Shown: one piece after another, positions 25,039-34,790 of the stretch | Layout of the letters: the number at the start of each line of letters is the position of its first letter | How positions within the stretch are numbered: the stretch's first letter is position 1 | Source: Georgenia faecalis | GTDB lineage: Bacteria; Actinomycetota; Actinomycetes; Actinomycetales; Actinomycetaceae | Assembly (NCBI RefSeq): GCF_003710105.1 | Contig: NZ_CP033325.1 | Coordinates: 620,001-684,000, forward strand | DNA length: 64,000 nucleotides | Direction of reading: 5' to 3' | Position numbers and translations under genes: made by a program | Notes under the pieces: model-generated | Databases searched by the model: none | What the model was told of the DNA's origin: nothing | What the model saw: only the letters and a program-made list of their open reading frames with translations

Positions 25039-25440
25039 ATGAGCACACTTCCCACCGCGTCCGGTTCCTTCGGCGACAAGCCCGTCCTCACCTTTCCCGG
25101 TGGCCCCGCCCCCGAGGGCCTGCAGGTGAGCGTCCTCCAGCGCGGCGACGGGCCGCTCGTCGAGGCCGGCGACACCATCGTCGTCCACTACCTCGGCCAG
25201 GTCTGGGACGGCTCGATCTTCGACACCTCCTACGACCGCGGTCAGACCATCTCCTTCCCCATCGGGATGGGCATGGTCATCGGCGGCTGGGACGACGGCC
25301 TCGTCGGACAGACGATCGGCTCGCGGGTCCTCCTGTCCATCCCGCCGGAGCACGGCTACGGCGAGCGTGGCGTCCCGCAGGCGGGGATCGGCGGCACCGA
25401 CACCCTCGTCTTCGTCGTCGACATCGTCGGCGTCGAGTAG
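25039..25440 (+). CDS. FKBP-type peptidyl-prolyl cis-trans isomerase
   Basis: A 133-residue single-domain cytoplasmic FKBP that speeds Xaa-Pro isomerisation. Family markers are VVHYLGQVWDGSIFDTSYDRG, IGGWDDGLVGQTIGSRVLLSIPPEHGYGERG and the closing strand DTLVFVVDIVGVE. No signal peptide is present. The SNF2 helicase gene starts 14 bp after its stop. Confidence 0.95.
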   Translation: MSTLPTASGSFGDKPVLTFPGGPAPEGLQVSVLQRGDGPLVEAGDTIVVHYLGQVWDGSIFDTSYDRGQTISFPIGMGMVIGGWDDGLVGQTIGSRVLLSIPPEHGYGERGVPQAGIGGTDTLVFVVDIVGVE

Positions 25441-25454
25441 CCCGAGGAGTGTCC

Positions 25455-27743
25455 GTGCCCGACGCCGGGCCGCAGGTGCGGCCCGGCGGCCCGGCGCGTG
25501 AGCTCATCGACGAGCGACGCGCACTCGCCGCGGCGGCCGCCGCGGTGCTCGCCCGGCTCGACGACGCCCGCACCCAGGTGGCGCGCCTCGTCACCGACGA
25601 GCGGGAGGCGCGGATGCGCGGCGAGCTCGCCGGTGTCGCGGTCGAGCGGCTCGCCGACATCACCGAGGCGAACCTGCGCATCCAGGCGCTGCGCAGTGCC
25701 GGGTACGCGAGCGCCCTCGACGTCCTCGACGCCACCCCGGACCAGCTCGAGGCCCACGACGGGATCGGCCGGCACACCGCCCGCTGCGCCGTCGCCGCCG
25801 CGGAGCAGCTCGCCGACGCCGTCCGGGCTGGCGTGCGGCTGCGTATCGAGCTCCGGCGCGACGCGGGCCTCGGCCTGGAGCTGCTCACGCTCCTCCACCG
25901 GGTCGAGCGGCTCACGCCGCTCGTCGAGCCGCACCGCCGCGACCTCACCGACTTCTCCTCCTCGGTGGCCGCGCTCGCGCCCGTCGCCGAGCCGGCCACG
26001 AGGCGCCTCGCCTTCGTCTTCACCCGCGGCGAGTCCCGACGGCGCGCCCTCGCCGCCCTCGCCAGCCTCGCCGGCTGGGAGCCCTGGCTGACGACGACGC
26101 GCCTGGCCGACGTCGTCAGCGACCTCGAGGCGCACTGCCGTGCGCCCGAGCCCGGCCCGCTCGCCCTGTGGGAGGACTTCGAGCGTCGCGCCGCCGCCTA
26201 CTACGCGCTCCTCGGGCAGATCGTGCCCATGGGCGACCTCACCGCCGCGGACGGGATGCTCCCCGCCGAGCTCGTCGAGCGGATCAACGCCTACCCGCTG
26301 GACCGGACGCTGCTACGGGTCACGCTGCGGGGCTACCAGGCGTTCGGCGCGCGGTTCGCCCTCAACCAGGGCCGGGCGATGCTCGGTGACGAGATGGGGC
26401 TCGGCAAGACGATCCAGGCGGTCGCCGCCATGGCCCACCTCGCCGCCCAGGGGGAGCGGCACTTCCTCGTCGTCTGCCCGGCGAGCGTGCTCATCAACTG
26501 GACGCGGGAGGTGACCTCCCGCTCGGCGCTGGCCGCCCACCGTCTCCACGGGGCGGGCCGGGAGGAGGCGATCGCGCGCTGGGTCGCCGAGGGCGGCGTC
26601 GGGGTGACGACCTTCGAGGGGCTGCGGCACGTGCCGGTTCCGCCCGCCCGGCCCGAGGCGTCGTCGGCCGACGACGGCGCGCCCGTGGGGCCGGCCGTCG
26701 GGATGCTCGTCGTCGACGAGGCGCACTTCGTCAAGAACCCGCGGGCGCAGCGCTCCCGGACCGTGGCCACGTGGACGCAGCGGTGCTGGCGCGTGCTCTT
26801 CATGACCGGCACCCCGATGGAGAACCGGCTCGAGGAGTTCGCCGCCCTGGTGCGCTACCTGCAACCCGGTCTCGTCGCCGAGCTGCCCGCCCACCTGGGG
26901 CTGGCCGGCGCCGACCTCTTCCGCCACCGGATGGCGCCGGTGTACCTGCGCCGCAACGTCGCCGACGTCCTCGTCGAGCTCCCCGAGCTCGTCACCGTCG
27001 ACGAGTGGGAGGAGTTCACCCCGGCGGGGGAGCGGGCGTACCGGGCCGCCGTCGCGGAGGGGAACTTCATGGCGATGCGGCGGGCGGACTTCGCGGTGCC
27101 GCACGCGCGGGACTCGGCGAAGCTCACGCGGCTGCTCGAGCTGGTCGGCGAGGCGGGCGAGAACGGCCACAAGGTCGTCGTGTTCTCCTACTTCCGCGAC
27201 GTCATCGACCGGATCGTCGACGCGCTCGGCCCGGCCCCGGACGGCGTCGCCTTCGGGCCGGTGACGGGCTCGGTCCCGGCCGCCGAGCGGCAGCGCCTCG
27301 TCGACGACTTCACCGCCGGCCCGGCCGGTGCCGTCCTCGTGTGCCAGGTCCAGGCGGGCGGCGTCGGGCTCAACATCCAGGCGGCGAGCATCGTCGTCCT
27401 CGCCGAGCCGCAGCTCAAGCCGGCCGCGGAGGCGCAGGCCGTCGCCCGCGCGCACCGCATGGGCCAGGTGCGCACCGTCCAGGTCCACCGGCTCCTCGTC
27501 GAGGACAGCGTCGACGAGCGGATCGAGGCGATCCTCGGCGAGAAGACGCGCCTGTTCGACGCCTACGTCCGCGACTCGAGCCTCGCCGAGGGGGCCGTCG
27601 CCGCCGTCGACGTCAGCGAGTCCGAGCTGGCCCGCCACGTCGTCGCCGAGGAGCAGGCGCGGCTCGGGTACGGCCCGGTCTGGGACGAGCTGGCGGCGCA
27701 GGAGCCGTCCGGCCAGGGGGACCAGCCCGCGGCGACCGGCTGA
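25455..27743 (+). CDS. SNF2-family DEAD/DEAH-box helicase with N-terminal helix-hairpin-helix region
   Basis: A 762-residue Swi2/Snf2 ATPase. Residues 1-140 include a helix-hairpin-helix-like segment (SAGYASALDVLDATPDQL, then AHDGIGRHTA), before the motor: DEMGLGKTIQ (Walker A), VVDEAHFVKN (DEAH box), FMTGTPMENRLEE (motif III), and helicase-C motifs VVVFSYFRDVID, QVQAGGVGLNIQAA and ARAHRMGQVR. The role is probably double-stranded DNA translocation or protein remodelling. GTG 25455 is preferred over GTG 25449, which overlaps the ribosome site GAGGAG. It may be cotranscribed with FKBP. Confidence 0.9.
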   Translation: MPDAGPQVRPGGPARELIDERRALAAAAAAVLARLDDARTQVARLVTDEREARMRGELAGVAVERLADITEANLRIQALRSAGYASALDVLDATPDQLEAHDGIGRHTARCAVAAAEQLADAVRAGVRLRIELRRDAGLGLELLTLLHRVERLTPLVEPHRRDLTDFSSSVAALAPVAEPATRRLAFVFTRGESRRRALAALASLAGWEPWLTTTRLADVVSDLEAHCRAPEPGPLALWEDFERRAAAYYALLGQIVPMGDLTAADGMLPAELVERINAYPLDRTLLRVTLRGYQAFGARFALNQGRAMLGDEMGLGKTIQAVAAMAHLAAQGERHFLVVCPASVLINWTREVTSRSALAAHRLHGAGREEAIARWVAEGGVGVTTFEGLRHVPVPPARPEASSADDGAPVGPAVGMLVVDEAHFVKNPRAQRSRTVATWTQRCWRVLFMTGTPMENRLEEFAALVRYLQPGLVAELPAHLGLAGADLFRHRMAPVYLRRNVADVLVELPELVTVDEWEEFTPAGERAYRAAVAEGNFMAMRRADFAVPHARDSAKLTRLLELVGEAGENGHKVVVFSYFRDVIDRIVDALGPAPDGVAFGPVTGSVPAAERQRLVDDFTAGPAGAVLVCQVQAGGVGLNIQAASIVVLAEPQLKPAAEAQAVARAHRMGQVRTVQVHRLLVEDSVDERIEAILGEKTRLFDAYVRDSSLAEGAVAAVDVSESELARHVVAEEQARLGYGPVWDELAAQEPSGQGDQPAATG

Positions 27744-27771
27744 GGGGCGCACCGCCTCAGCTGGACGCCGG

Positions 27772-27815
27772 ACGGCGCGGCGGGCCGCCCTCCCGGGCCG
27801 GCCGCACCGCGCCGT
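27772..27815. terminator. Bidirectional terminator between SNF2 and msrA
   Basis: A 9-bp perfect stem (27772-27780 with 27807-27815) encloses a GC-rich inner palindrome, between convergent genes. Confidence 0.6.
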
Positions 27816-27847
27816 TCAGTGGTGCCGGGGCGTGGCGCCCCTGGCGG

Positions 27848-28549
27848 CTAGGCGCCCGGCGGCGCGACGTCGACCTGCGCCGGGACCTGGTCCTGGCGCA
27901 GCAGACCGACGGGGCAGGTCATGCCGTTGGGCCCGTGGTTGCAGTACCCGCCGGGGTTCTTGTGGAGGTACTGCTGGTGGTAGGCCTCGGCGTAGTAGAA
28001 CGGCCCCGCCTCCGCGGCCGGGCGGAGCTCGGTGGTGATCTCCCCGAAGCCGTTCTCCGTGAGCACCCCCTGGAAGGCCTCCCGGGTGGCGCGGACGGCC
28101 TGCTCCTGCTCGGGCGTCGTCCAGTAGAGGGCGGAGCGGTACTGGGTGCCCACGTCGTTGCCCTGCCGGTTGGCCGTGGTCGGGTCGTGGTTCTCCCAGA
28201 AGGCCTTGAGCAGCAGCTCGGCGCTCGTCCGCGTCGGGTCATAGGCGACGAGGACGGCCTCGGTGTGGCCCGTGCGGCCCGTGCACGTCTCCTCGTAGGT
28301 GGGGTAGGGCGTGAACCCGCCCTGGTAGCCGGCCGCCGTCGTCACCACGCCGTCGAGCCGCCAGAAGATCCGCTCGGCACCCCAGAAGCACCCCATGGCG
28401 AGGTAGAGGACCTGCGTGCCCTCCGGCCACGGCCCCTGCAGCGGGGTCCCGAGGACCTCGTGCTCGGCGGGCACGGTGAAACCCGGGTGCTCGCGGCCGG
28501 GCAGGGCGGTCTCGGCGGTGACGACCGGCGTGCGTGTCCCGAAGATCAT
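27848..28549 (-). CDS. msrA: Peptide-methionine (S)-S-oxide reductase
   Basis: A 233-residue repair enzyme that reduces methionine-S-sulfoxide in proteins. The catalytic Cys54 lies in [35 protein letters not shown] is the conserved middle (shown as a region after residue 75), and the C-terminal [10 protein letters not shown] provides resolving cysteines. The ATG at 28549 follows a GAGGAGAGG ribosome site. MsrB and thioredoxin genes are not adjacent. Confidence 0.95.
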   Translation of the reverse strand: MIFGTRTPVVTAETALPGREHPGFTVPAEHEVLGTPLQGPWPEGTQVLYLAMGCFWGAERIFWRLDGVVTTAAGYQGGFTPYPTYEETCTGRTGHTEAVLVAYDPTRTSAELLLKAFWENHDPTTANRQGNDVGTQYRSALYWTTPEQEQAVRATREAFQGVLTENGFGEITTELRPAAEAGPFYYAEAYHQQYLHKNPGGYCNHGPNGMTCPVGLLRQDQVPAQVDVAPPGA

Positions 28550-28692
28550 GGGATACCTCTCCTCGTGCGTGCGGGCACCGTCGGGTGCGAGGGTGCGACA
28601 GGGACAACCTTCCGAGGGGCGGCGATCTTCCCGGGCCCCCGGACCGCGGCCGTACGCTGGGCGCCTTGGCCCATCGTTCCCCACGAGGAGAC

Positions 28693-30090
28693 ATGACCGA
28701 CAACCCCCCGGGCTGGCTGGCGCGCGCCGCCGGCGCCACGCGCCCCTCGCGGCGCTCCGCACAGGCCCCCGCCGCCGTGCGCCCCCTCACGCCCCGCGTG
28801 GCGCGGCGTGATCCCGGCCCCTCGGCCGACGACGCCGTGCCCCCGTCGGTGCGGTCCGCCGCTGCCTGGTCGTGGCGGCTCCTCGTCATCGCCGCGGCGT
28901 TGGTGGCGGCGGGCTACATCGTCATCGTCTTCAAGACGGTCGTGGTCTCCTTCCTCGTCGCCATCCTGCTCGCGGTGCTCCTCGAGCCCATCGCCACGCG
29001 GCTGCGCCGGAACCTGCGCATGCCCCGTGCGCTGGCCGCGGCGATGACGATCGCCGTCACGCTGGCCGCCGTCGGCGCCCTCCTCGCCCTGGCGGGCCGG
29101 TCAATCGTCGCCGGGTTCAGCGATCTCGCCGAGCAGGCGCAGGTGGGCTTCACGGAGCTCGCCGCCTGGCTGTCCGAGGGGCCGCTGGGCATCGACGACG
29201 CCCAGATCACCCTGTGGCTCGAGGAGCTCCAGACGCAGGTCGAGGAGAACTCCGGCGTCCTCGTCAGCGGCGTCCTGTCCGCGACCGGATCGGTCACCCA
29301 GGTCGCCGTCGGCGCCATCATCGCCCTGTTCTGCCTCTTCTTCTTCCTCCGTGAGGGGCGGCGCATCTGGCAGTGGTTCGTCCGGCTGGCGCCCGTGCGG
29401 GTGCGCGAGCCGATGAACGAGGCCGGCATCCGGGGCTGGGTCAGCCTCGGGGCGTACGCCCGCACGCAGATCCTCGTCGCGTTCGTGGACGCCGTCGGCA
29501 TCGGCGCGGGCGCCGCCATCCTCGGGGTCCCGCTGGCGCTGCCGCTCGCGGTGCTCGTCTTCCTCGGGTCGTTCATCCCGATCGTCGGTGCGTTGTTCAC
29601 CGGCTCGGTGGCCGTGCTCGTCGCCCTGGTCGACCAGGGCATCGGCACCGCGCTCATCATGCTGGGGATCGTCCTCCTCGTTCAGCAGCTCGAGGGCAAC
29701 GTCTTCCAGCCCTGGCTCATGGGCAACGCCGTCTCGCTCCACCCCGTCGCCGTGCTCCTCGCCGTCACGGCGGGCACGGGCATCGCGGGGATCCTCGGTG
29801 CGCTCTTCGCGGTCCCCGTCGCCGCGGTGGTCAACACCGTGGTGCTCTACCTCCACGGGCACGACAAGTACCCGCGCCTCGCCACCGACTGGCACCGCCC
29901 CGGGGGCCCGCCGGGGATCATCTTCGGCGCCATCCGGGACTCCTACGACCACGTCGCCGAGAGCGCGAGCACGCCCGACGAGGCCGGCGACGACGCCCCC
30001 GACGCCCCCGAGGTGCCGGGCGAGAGCGCCGGGGAGACGTCCGGCGGCGACGGGCGCACGGGGAGGCCGGGGGACGGGGCACCTCGGTGA
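28693..30090 (+). CDS. AI-2E family (PF01594) membrane protein
   Basis: A 465-residue membrane protein: hydrophilic N-terminus (about 60 residues), eight or so helices, and a disordered acidic tail. Family segments are [52 protein letters not shown] and [14 protein letters not shown]. Members include the AI-2 exporter TqsA, permeases and Na+/H+ antiporters, so the substrate is open. TACGCT at 28653-28658 may be the -10, and GAGGAG precedes the ATG. Its stop overlaps the ilvA start (GTGA). Confidence 0.9.
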   Translation: MTDNPPGWLARAAGATRPSRRSAQAPAAVRPLTPRVARRDPGPSADDAVPPSVRSAAAWSWRLLVIAAALVAAGYIVIVFKTVVVSFLVAILLAVLLEPIATRLRRNLRMPRALAAAMTIAVTLAAVGALLALAGRSIVAGFSDLAEQAQVGFTELAAWLSEGPLGIDDAQITLWLEELQTQVEENSGVLVSGVLSATGSVTQVAVGAIIALFCLFFFLREGRRIWQWFVRLAPVRVREPMNEAGIRGWVSLGAYARTQILVAFVDAVGIGAGAAILGVPLALPLAVLVFLGSFIPIVGALFTGSVAVLVALVDQGIGTALIMLGIVLLVQQLEGNVFQPWLMGNAVSLHPVAVLLAVTAGTGIAGILGALFAVPVAAVVNTVVLYLHGHDKYPRLATDWHRPGGPPGIIFGAIRDSYDHVAESASTPDEAGDDAPDAPEVPGESAGETSGGDGRTGRPGDGAPR

Positions 30091-31298
30091 GCCTGCCCGA
30101 CGCGGCCGCCGTCCGGGCGGCCACCGCGGTCCTCGACGGCGTCGCGTGGCGCACCCCGGTGGAGGGGAGCACCTCCCTCGCCGAGCAGGTCGGCGGACCG
30201 GTCCTGCTCAAGTGCGAGAACCTCCAGCGCACGGGGTCGTTCAAGCTGCGGGGCGCCTACGTACGCCTGTCCCGCCTCAGCGACGCCGAGAAGGCGCGCG
30301 GCGTGGTGGCCGCCAGCGCCGGTAACCACGCCCAGGGCGTCGCGCTCGCGGCCGCGCTGCTCGGCATCACCGCCGTCGTCTACATGCCCCTCGACGCGGC
30401 GCTGCCCAAGGTGGCGGCCACCCGGCAGTACGGGGCCGAGGTGCGCCAGGTGAGCGCCGACCTCAACGGCGCGCTCGCCGCCGCACGGGCGGACGCCGCG
30501 CAGAGCGGGCGCGTGTTCATCCACCCCTTCGACCACGCCGACGTCGTCGCCGGGCAGGGCACCCTCGGCCTGGAGATCCTCGAGCAGGTCCCCGACGTGC
30601 GCACCGTCATCGTCCCGGCGGGCGGCGGCGGTCTGCTCGCGGGCGTCGCCACGGCGCTCAGCGAGACCGACGTCGCGGTCGTCGGGGTCCAGGCCGCCGG
30701 TGCCGCGGCGTTCCCCGCCTCCCTCGCCGAGGGCCGGCCGGTGCCGCTCGAGCGGCTGAGCACCATGGCCGACGGGATCGCCGTCCCCGCGCCGGGGGAG
30801 GTGCCGTTCGCGCTCGTGCAGCGCTACGTCGACGACATCCGGACCGTCTCCGAGGAGCAGATCGCCCGCGCGCTGCTCCTGCTGGCCGAGCGCGCCAAGC
30901 TCGTCGTCGAGCCGTCCGGAGCCGCCGGGGTCGCGGCGCTGCTCGACGCCCCGGAGACGTTCGAGCCGCCGGTCGTCGTCGTGCTCTCCGGCGGGAACGT
31001 CGACCCGCTCGTGCTCCTGCGGGTGATCCGGCACGGGCTCGCCGCCGCCGGGCGCTACCTGCAGATGCGGGTGCGGGTCCCGGACAGCCCCGGCGCGCTG
31101 GCGACGCTGCTGGCCGCGCTCGCGGAGTCGGGCGGCAACGTGGTCAACGTCGAGCACGCCCGGACCGCCGTGGGCCTCGGGCTCGACGAGGTGGAGATCG
31201 GCGTGGAGCTGGAGACCAAGGGTCCCGAGCACTGCACACGGGTGCTCGCCGACCTGCGCACGCGGGGGTACGGCGTCGCCTCGACGGCTCTCGGCTGA
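30087..31298 (+). CDS. ilvA: Threonine ammonia-lyase (catabolic/biosynthetic threonine dehydratase)
   Basis: A 403-residue PLP enzyme deaminating threonine to 2-oxobutanoate, the entry to isoleucine synthesis. The PLP lysine lies in TGSFKLRGAY, ASAGNHAQGVA holds the substrate loop, and VPAGGGGLLAG binds the PLP phosphate. A single C-terminal ACT domain (MRVRVPDSPGALATLL onward) indicates the shorter class with allosteric control. The GTG overlaps the AI-2E-family stop by 4 bp, so the genes are coupled. A hairpin follows. Confidence 0.93.
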   Translation: MSLPDAAAVRAATAVLDGVAWRTPVEGSTSLAEQVGGPVLLKCENLQRTGSFKLRGAYVRLSRLSDAEKARGVVAASAGNHAQGVALAAALLGITAVVYMPLDAALPKVAATRQYGAEVRQVSADLNGALAAARADAAQSGRVFIHPFDHADVVAGQGTLGLEILEQVPDVRTVIVPAGGGGLLAGVATALSETDVAVVGVQAAGAAAFPASLAEGRPVPLERLSTMADGIAVPAPGEVPFALVQRYVDDIRTVSEEQIARALLLLAERAKLVVEPSGAAGVAALLDAPETFEPPVVVVLSGGNVDPLVLLRVIRHGLAAAGRYLQMRVRVPDSPGALATLLAALAESGGNVVNVEHARTAVGLGLDEVEIGVELETKGPEHCTRVLADLRTRGYGVASTALG

Positions 31299-31330
31299 CG
31301 GGACCACCGACCGGGCCACCGAACGCGGAC

Positions 31331-31360
31331 GGGCGCCCCCGGCGTGTGCCGGGAGCGCCC
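31331..31360. terminator. Bidirectional terminator between ilvA and greA
   Basis: A 13-bp stem with one mismatch (31331-31343 with 31348-31360) and a GTGT loop between convergent genes. Confidence 0.8.
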
Positions 31361-31376
31361 GAGAACCTGCGGGAGG

Positions 31377-31862
31377 TCAGCCCTGGAAGGGCTTGACGTC
31401 CTTGATCTCCACGCTGATGGTCGCGCCGTTGGGGGCGGTGTACGTCACCGAGTCGCCGGCCTTCTTGCCGAGGATGGACGCGCCCATGGGGGAGTTCTCG
31501 GAGAACACGTCGATGTCGAGCTCACGTGCTCCCTCGCGCGAGCCGAGGAGGAACTTCTCCTGCTCGCCGGCGACGACCGCGGTGACGACCATGCCGGGCT
31601 CGACGATGCCGTCGTCCGGCGGGGTCTGACCGACGTGCGCGTTGCGGAGCAGCTGGGTGAGCTGGACGATCCGGGCCTCCTGCTTGCCCTGCTCCTCGCG
31701 CGCGGCGTGGTAGCCGCCGTTCTCCTTGAGGTCCCCCTCGGAGCGCGCCTCTTCGATCCGCTGGGCGATCTCCGACCGACCGGGCCCCGTGAGGTGGTCG
31801 AGCTCAGCCTTCAGACGGTTGTACGCGTCCTCGGTGAGCCAAGTGGTGCTCGTCTCGGCCAC
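31377..31862 (-). CDS. greA: Transcription elongation factor GreA
   Basis: A 161-residue factor that rescues backtracked RNA polymerase by stimulating transcript cleavage. The N-terminal coiled coil includes ARSEGDLKENGGYHAAREEQ, where Asp and Glu at the tip coordinate Mg2+; the C-terminal FKBP-like domain contains SPMGASILGKKAGDSV. The GTG start at 31862 is preceded by GGAGGAGG. Length and layout are normal. Confidence 0.96.
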   Translation of the reverse strand: MAETSTTWLTEDAYNRLKAELDHLTGPGRSEIAQRIEEARSEGDLKENGGYHAAREEQGKQEARIVQLTQLLRNAHVGQTPPDDGIVEPGMVVTAVVAGEQEKFLLGSREGARELDIDVFSENSPMGASILGKKAGDSVTYTAPNGATISVEIKDVKPFQG

Positions 31863-31986
31863 GTGTCCTCCTCCACATACTGGTGAGCCCCGGCCCGTGC
31901 GCGACCGGCGGGGCCATGGGTGTGTGGCGACACTCACCCTGGCGCCCGCACCGTTGCGCACTGTGCCGGGGCGGCGTAAGTGAGAC

Positions 31987-31992
31987 AGTCTA
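31987..31992 (-). promoter_or_regulatory. -10 element for greA (TAGACT on the minus strand)
   Basis: TAGACT with an AT-richer surround lies about 125 bp upstream of the greA start, which predicts a leader of roughly 115 nt. Confidence 0.5.
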
Positions 31993-32049
31993 GCAAATCC
32001 CGGTGCCGCGCCGGAGCGGGCTCGCGCACGGGATCCCGCGAGCGGGTCG

Positions 32050-32469
32050 CTAGGGGGCCTCGACGACGGTGCAGCCGTCGACCCGGGCGCCCTGCGCCGG
32101 CGACGCCGTCCGCACCGTCGTGGTGACGCTGACGATCTTCTGGCCCGGGTCGGGGCCGACGCGCACGGTCGCCGCACCCACCTCGGAGAACGACTCGCCC
32201 AGCGCGATGACCGTGCAGTCCGCGACGATCTCCGGTGCCTTGACGACGGTGAAGGTCACCTCCACGGCGTCCGGACCCAGGGACCGGTAACCGGCCTCCT
32301 GGGTGCGTACCGGCTCGTTCGTCGAGACGAAGGCGAAGACGACGAACGCCACGACGGCGAGGACCCCGACGGCGGCGAGGAGCGCCCGGCGCGAGCGGCG
32401 CGGGACGCCGTAGCGCGCATCGAGCATCGCGCGGGAGGACTCGGCGTCCCCGTACGGTGCCGGGCTCAT
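32050..32469 (-). CDS. DUF4307 membrane protein
   Basis: A 139-residue protein with an N-terminal cytoplasmic part ([13 protein letters not shown]), one membrane helix ([19 protein letters not shown]) and an extracytoplasmic domain of about 85 residues ([31 protein letters not shown]) with two cysteines that could pair. This matches the actinobacterial DUF4307 family, typically encoded between greA and mca; its function is unknown. The ATG at 32469 is favoured. It is divergent from mca. Confidence 0.82.
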   Translation of the reverse strand: MSPAPYGDAESSRAMLDARYGVPRRSRRALLAAVGVLAVVAFVVFAFVSTNEPVRTQEAGYRSLGPDAVEVTFTVVKAPEIVADCTVIALGESFSEVGAATVRVGPDPGQKIVSVTTTVRTASPAQGARVDGCTVVEAP

Positions 32470-32520
32470 GTGTACTCGTGCCTTCCGGTGGGAGAGCATG
32501 GGGGCAGCATCATTGTCTCT

Positions 32521-32538
32521 CGCCGCTGGTCAGCGGCG
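32521..32538. promoter_or_regulatory. Perfect short hairpin in the DUF4307/mca divergent region
   Basis: CGCCGCTG-GT-CAGCGGCG, 8-bp arms, 28 bp before the mca start. It could be a regulator site or leader hairpin. Confidence 0.35.
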
Positions 32539-32566
32539 TGCACGCACGGCAGGGAAGGACACGAGC

Positions 32567-33439
32567 GTGACCGAACCACTGCGGCTGATGGCCGTCCACG
32601 CGCACCCGGACGACGAGTCCAGCAAGGGCGCGGCGACCATGGCGCGATACGCCGCCGAAGGGGTGCGGGTCCGGGTGGTCTCGTGCACCGGCGGGGAACG
32701 GGGGGACGTGCTCAACCCCCGTCTCGCCCACGACCCGGCCGTGCTCGACGACATGCCCGAGTACCGCCGCCGGGAGATGGAGGCTGCGGCCCGCGCGCTC
32801 GGCGTCGAGCACACGTGGCTGGGGTTCGTGGACTCCGGGCTGCCGGAGGGTGACCCCCTCCCGCCGCTGCCCGAGGGGTGCTTCGCCCTCCAGCCCCTGG
32901 AGGTCACCGTCGGGGCCCTCGTCAAGGAGATCCGGTCGTTCCGCCCCCAGGTGATGACGACGTACAACGAGGAGGGCGGCTACCCGCACCCGGACCACAT
33001 CATGTGCCACCGGGTCTCGGTCGCCGCGTTCGAGGCGGCGGGCGACCCCGACCAGTTCCCCGACGCGGGGGAGCCCTGGGTGGTCGACAAGCTCTACTAC
33101 GACGTCGGCTTCTCGCCCGAGCGGTTCCGCGCCATCGGCGAGGCGATGCACGACCGCGGCCTCGTGTCCCCCTTCGACGACTGGGTCACGGCGCGGGCCG
33201 ACCGCCCGGCGCGGACGGTGACGACGCGGGTGGAGTGCGCGGAGTTCTTCGAGCGTCGCGACGAGGCGCTCCGGGCGCACGCCACGCAGATCGACCCGGA
33301 GGGCTTCTTCTTCATGATCCCGCGGGACGTCGAGCGCGACGTGTGGCCGGTGGAGGAGTGGGAGCTGGCGCGGTCACGCGTGCAGACCGAGCTGCCCGAG
33401 GACGACCTGTTCGCCGGTGTGCGTAAGGTGCGCTCATGA
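32567..33439 (+). CDS. mca: Mycothiol S-conjugate amidase
   Basis: A 290-residue zinc amidase (LmbE/PIG-L fold) that cleaves mycothiol conjugates of electrophiles so that mercapturic acids can be exported. The zinc site is HAHPDDES near the N-terminus with [13 protein letters not shown] in the middle. The extended length and the [11 protein letters not shown]-type C-terminus fit Mca better than the deacetylase MshB. It implies that the organism makes mycothiol. The next gene overlaps by 4 bp. Confidence 0.92.
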   Translation: MTEPLRLMAVHAHPDDESSKGAATMARYAAEGVRVRVVSCTGGERGDVLNPRLAHDPAVLDDMPEYRRREMEAAARALGVEHTWLGFVDSGLPEGDPLPPLPEGCFALQPLEVTVGALVKEIRSFRPQVMTTYNEEGGYPHPDHIMCHRVSVAAFEAAGDPDQFPDAGEPWVVDKLYYDVGFSPERFRAIGEAMHDRGLVSPFDDWVTARADRPARTVTTRVECAEFFERRDEALRAHATQIDPEGFFFMIPRDVERDVWPVEEWELARSRVQTELPEDDLFAGVRKVRS

Positions 33440-33810
33440 CCGCCGCCTCCGCCCTGCTCGCCTCCGCCTCGGTGTGGTGGGGGACGGCCGCGGCGCAGCT
33501 GGGCGCGGAGGAGACCCCGACCCCGGCGCCGGAGCGGCGGATGACCATCGACACGGTCACCCCCGGCATCGGCGGGTTCCTCGCGTTCTTCGCCCTGGCG
33601 CTGGCAGCGTGGCTGCTCTTCCGGTCGATGACCAAGCACGTGCGCCGCGTGGACCACAACGCCCGGATGCAGGACGCGGCGGCGCAGGACGCGGCGGGTG
33701 CCGGGGCCGGGGCGGCGGAGCCCGACGCGACCCCGGACGACCTGGGCGCGGGCGACCGCGGCAGGGGCCGGCACGGCCCCGCGGGCGGTAGCGGGCCCGC
33801 CGCACCCTGA
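33436..33810 (+). CDS. Small membrane protein downstream of mca
   Basis: A 124-residue protein of unknown function: an N-terminal hydrophobic stretch that could be a signal ([17 protein letters not shown]), a membrane helix ([17 protein letters not shown]), then a basic [15 protein letters not shown] cytoplasmic segment and a disordered Ala/Gly/Asp-rich tail. The start overlaps the mca stop (ATGA). A similar small membrane protein follows mca in many actinobacteria, so a shared role in thiol metabolism or its membrane link is possible but unproven. Confidence 0.75.
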   Translation: MTAASALLASASVWWGTAAAQLGAEETPTPAPERRMTIDTVTPGIGGFLAFFALALAAWLLFRSMTKHVRRVDHNARMQDAAAQDAAGAGAGAAEPDATPDDLGAGDRGRGRHGPAGGSGPAAP

Positions 33811-33822
33811 CGGCACCGTGGT

Positions 33823-33898
33823 CCTGACGGCGATACGCGGCGACGTCGGCCGGGCCGTGCCCTGACGGCGCTAGGCGGCGACGTCGGCCGGGCCGGGT
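33823..33898. repeat. Two tandem copies of a 38-bp unit
   Basis: 33823-33860 and 33861-33898 are near-identical copies beginning CCTGACGGCG and sharing GGCGACGTCGGCCGGGCC. The same CCTGACGGC word also covers the stop codon of the preceding gene at 33806-33814, so the repeat may have spread from that point. Confidence 0.85.
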
Positions 33899-33981
33899 CC
33901 GCCCGTGCCCAAGGTCCCAGGAGGGCGCCGGCGTCGGGACCTAGCGTGAAGGGACGCTCGCCCCACCTGCCGGAGGCCCTC

Positions 33982-34743
33982 ATGCGCCGTCGCCCGCTCA
34001 CCCCGTCCCCCCGCGCGGTCGTGGCTCCGCCACGCGGCCGGGCGCGTCTCGCGGCTGGGGCGGCGCTCGCCGTCGCCCTCCTCGCGGGGTGCGGCTCCGC
34101 CGGGGACGGCCCGGGCGACGCCCCCTCCGTGGGCACCCCCACCGGCAACGCCTCCGCCGACGAGGTCACAGTCCCGACGCCGAGTGCCGGTCCGTCGGCC
34201 ACGGCGAGCGACGCCGCGGTGCCCGAGGGGCGCTGCGAGGCACCTGACCCGGACGAGGTGGCGAGCAACGAGGCGGACGTGACGTTCCTGCGCGGGATGA
34301 TCCCCCACCACGAGCAGGCGGTCATCATGAGCGAGACGCTCCTCGCCGCCCCGGGCGTGCCGGCCGACGTCGCCACCGCCGCCGAGGCGATCATCGCCGC
34401 CCAGGGCCCCGAGATCGACGAGATGACCACCCTGCTCCAGGGGTGCGGGGGCGAGGTGGCCGTGGGGGTCCATGACCACGAGGCGCACGGCCACGGCGGC
34501 GACCACGAGATCCACGGGATGCTCACGGCCGCCGAGCTCGACGCGCTCGCCGAGGCCGAGGGCACTGACGCGGCGCGGCTCTACCTCGAGCACATGATCG
34601 CCCACCACGAGGGCGCCGTCGCGATGGCCCGCGAGCACGGCGAGACGGGCGCCCAGCCCGAGGTCCTCGCGCTCTCCGAGCGGATCGTCGCCGACCAGGA
34701 GGCGGAGATCGACGAGCTGGCGGCGCTGCTCTCCGGCCTGTGA
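33982..34743 (+). CDS. DUF305 lipoprotein
   Basis: A 253-residue lipoprotein: basic N-terminus, hydrophobic core and lipobox L-L-A-G-C, a Thr/Pro/Ser-rich linker, then a DUF305 four-helix domain with two copies of the His/Met-rich motif (MIPHHEQAVIM and HMIAHHEGAVAM) and a His-rich connector (HDHEAHGHGGDHEIHG). The histidines and methionines suit metal binding, likely copper or silver, outside the cell. ATG 33982 follows CGGAGG; TAGCGT at 33942-33947 is a plausible -10. Confidence 0.88.
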   Translation: MRRRPLTPSPRAVVAPPRGRARLAAGAALAVALLAGCGSAGDGPGDAPSVGTPTGNASADEVTVPTPSAGPSATASDAAVPEGRCEAPDPDEVASNEADVTFLRGMIPHHEQAVIMSETLLAAPGVPADVATAAEAIIAAQGPEIDEMTTLLQGCGGEVAVGVHDHEAHGHGGDHEIHGMLTAAELDALAEAEGTDAARLYLEHMIAHHEGAVAMAREHGETGAQPEVLALSERIVADQEAEIDELAALLSGL

Positions 34744-34790
34744 GCGGGCGGTGCCCGCCGGACCGGTGAGACGGTGGTGCCGCCCGGGCG

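Noticed and set aside
31344-31886. Open frame opposite greA
   Set aside because: It lies antisense to a complete greA gene with a strong ribosome site and starts inside the terminator.
33946-33981. Earlier GTG start for the DUF305 lipoprotein
   Set aside because: It overlaps the -10 element and has no ribosome site; ATG 33982 has CGGAGG and gives a proper signal peptide.
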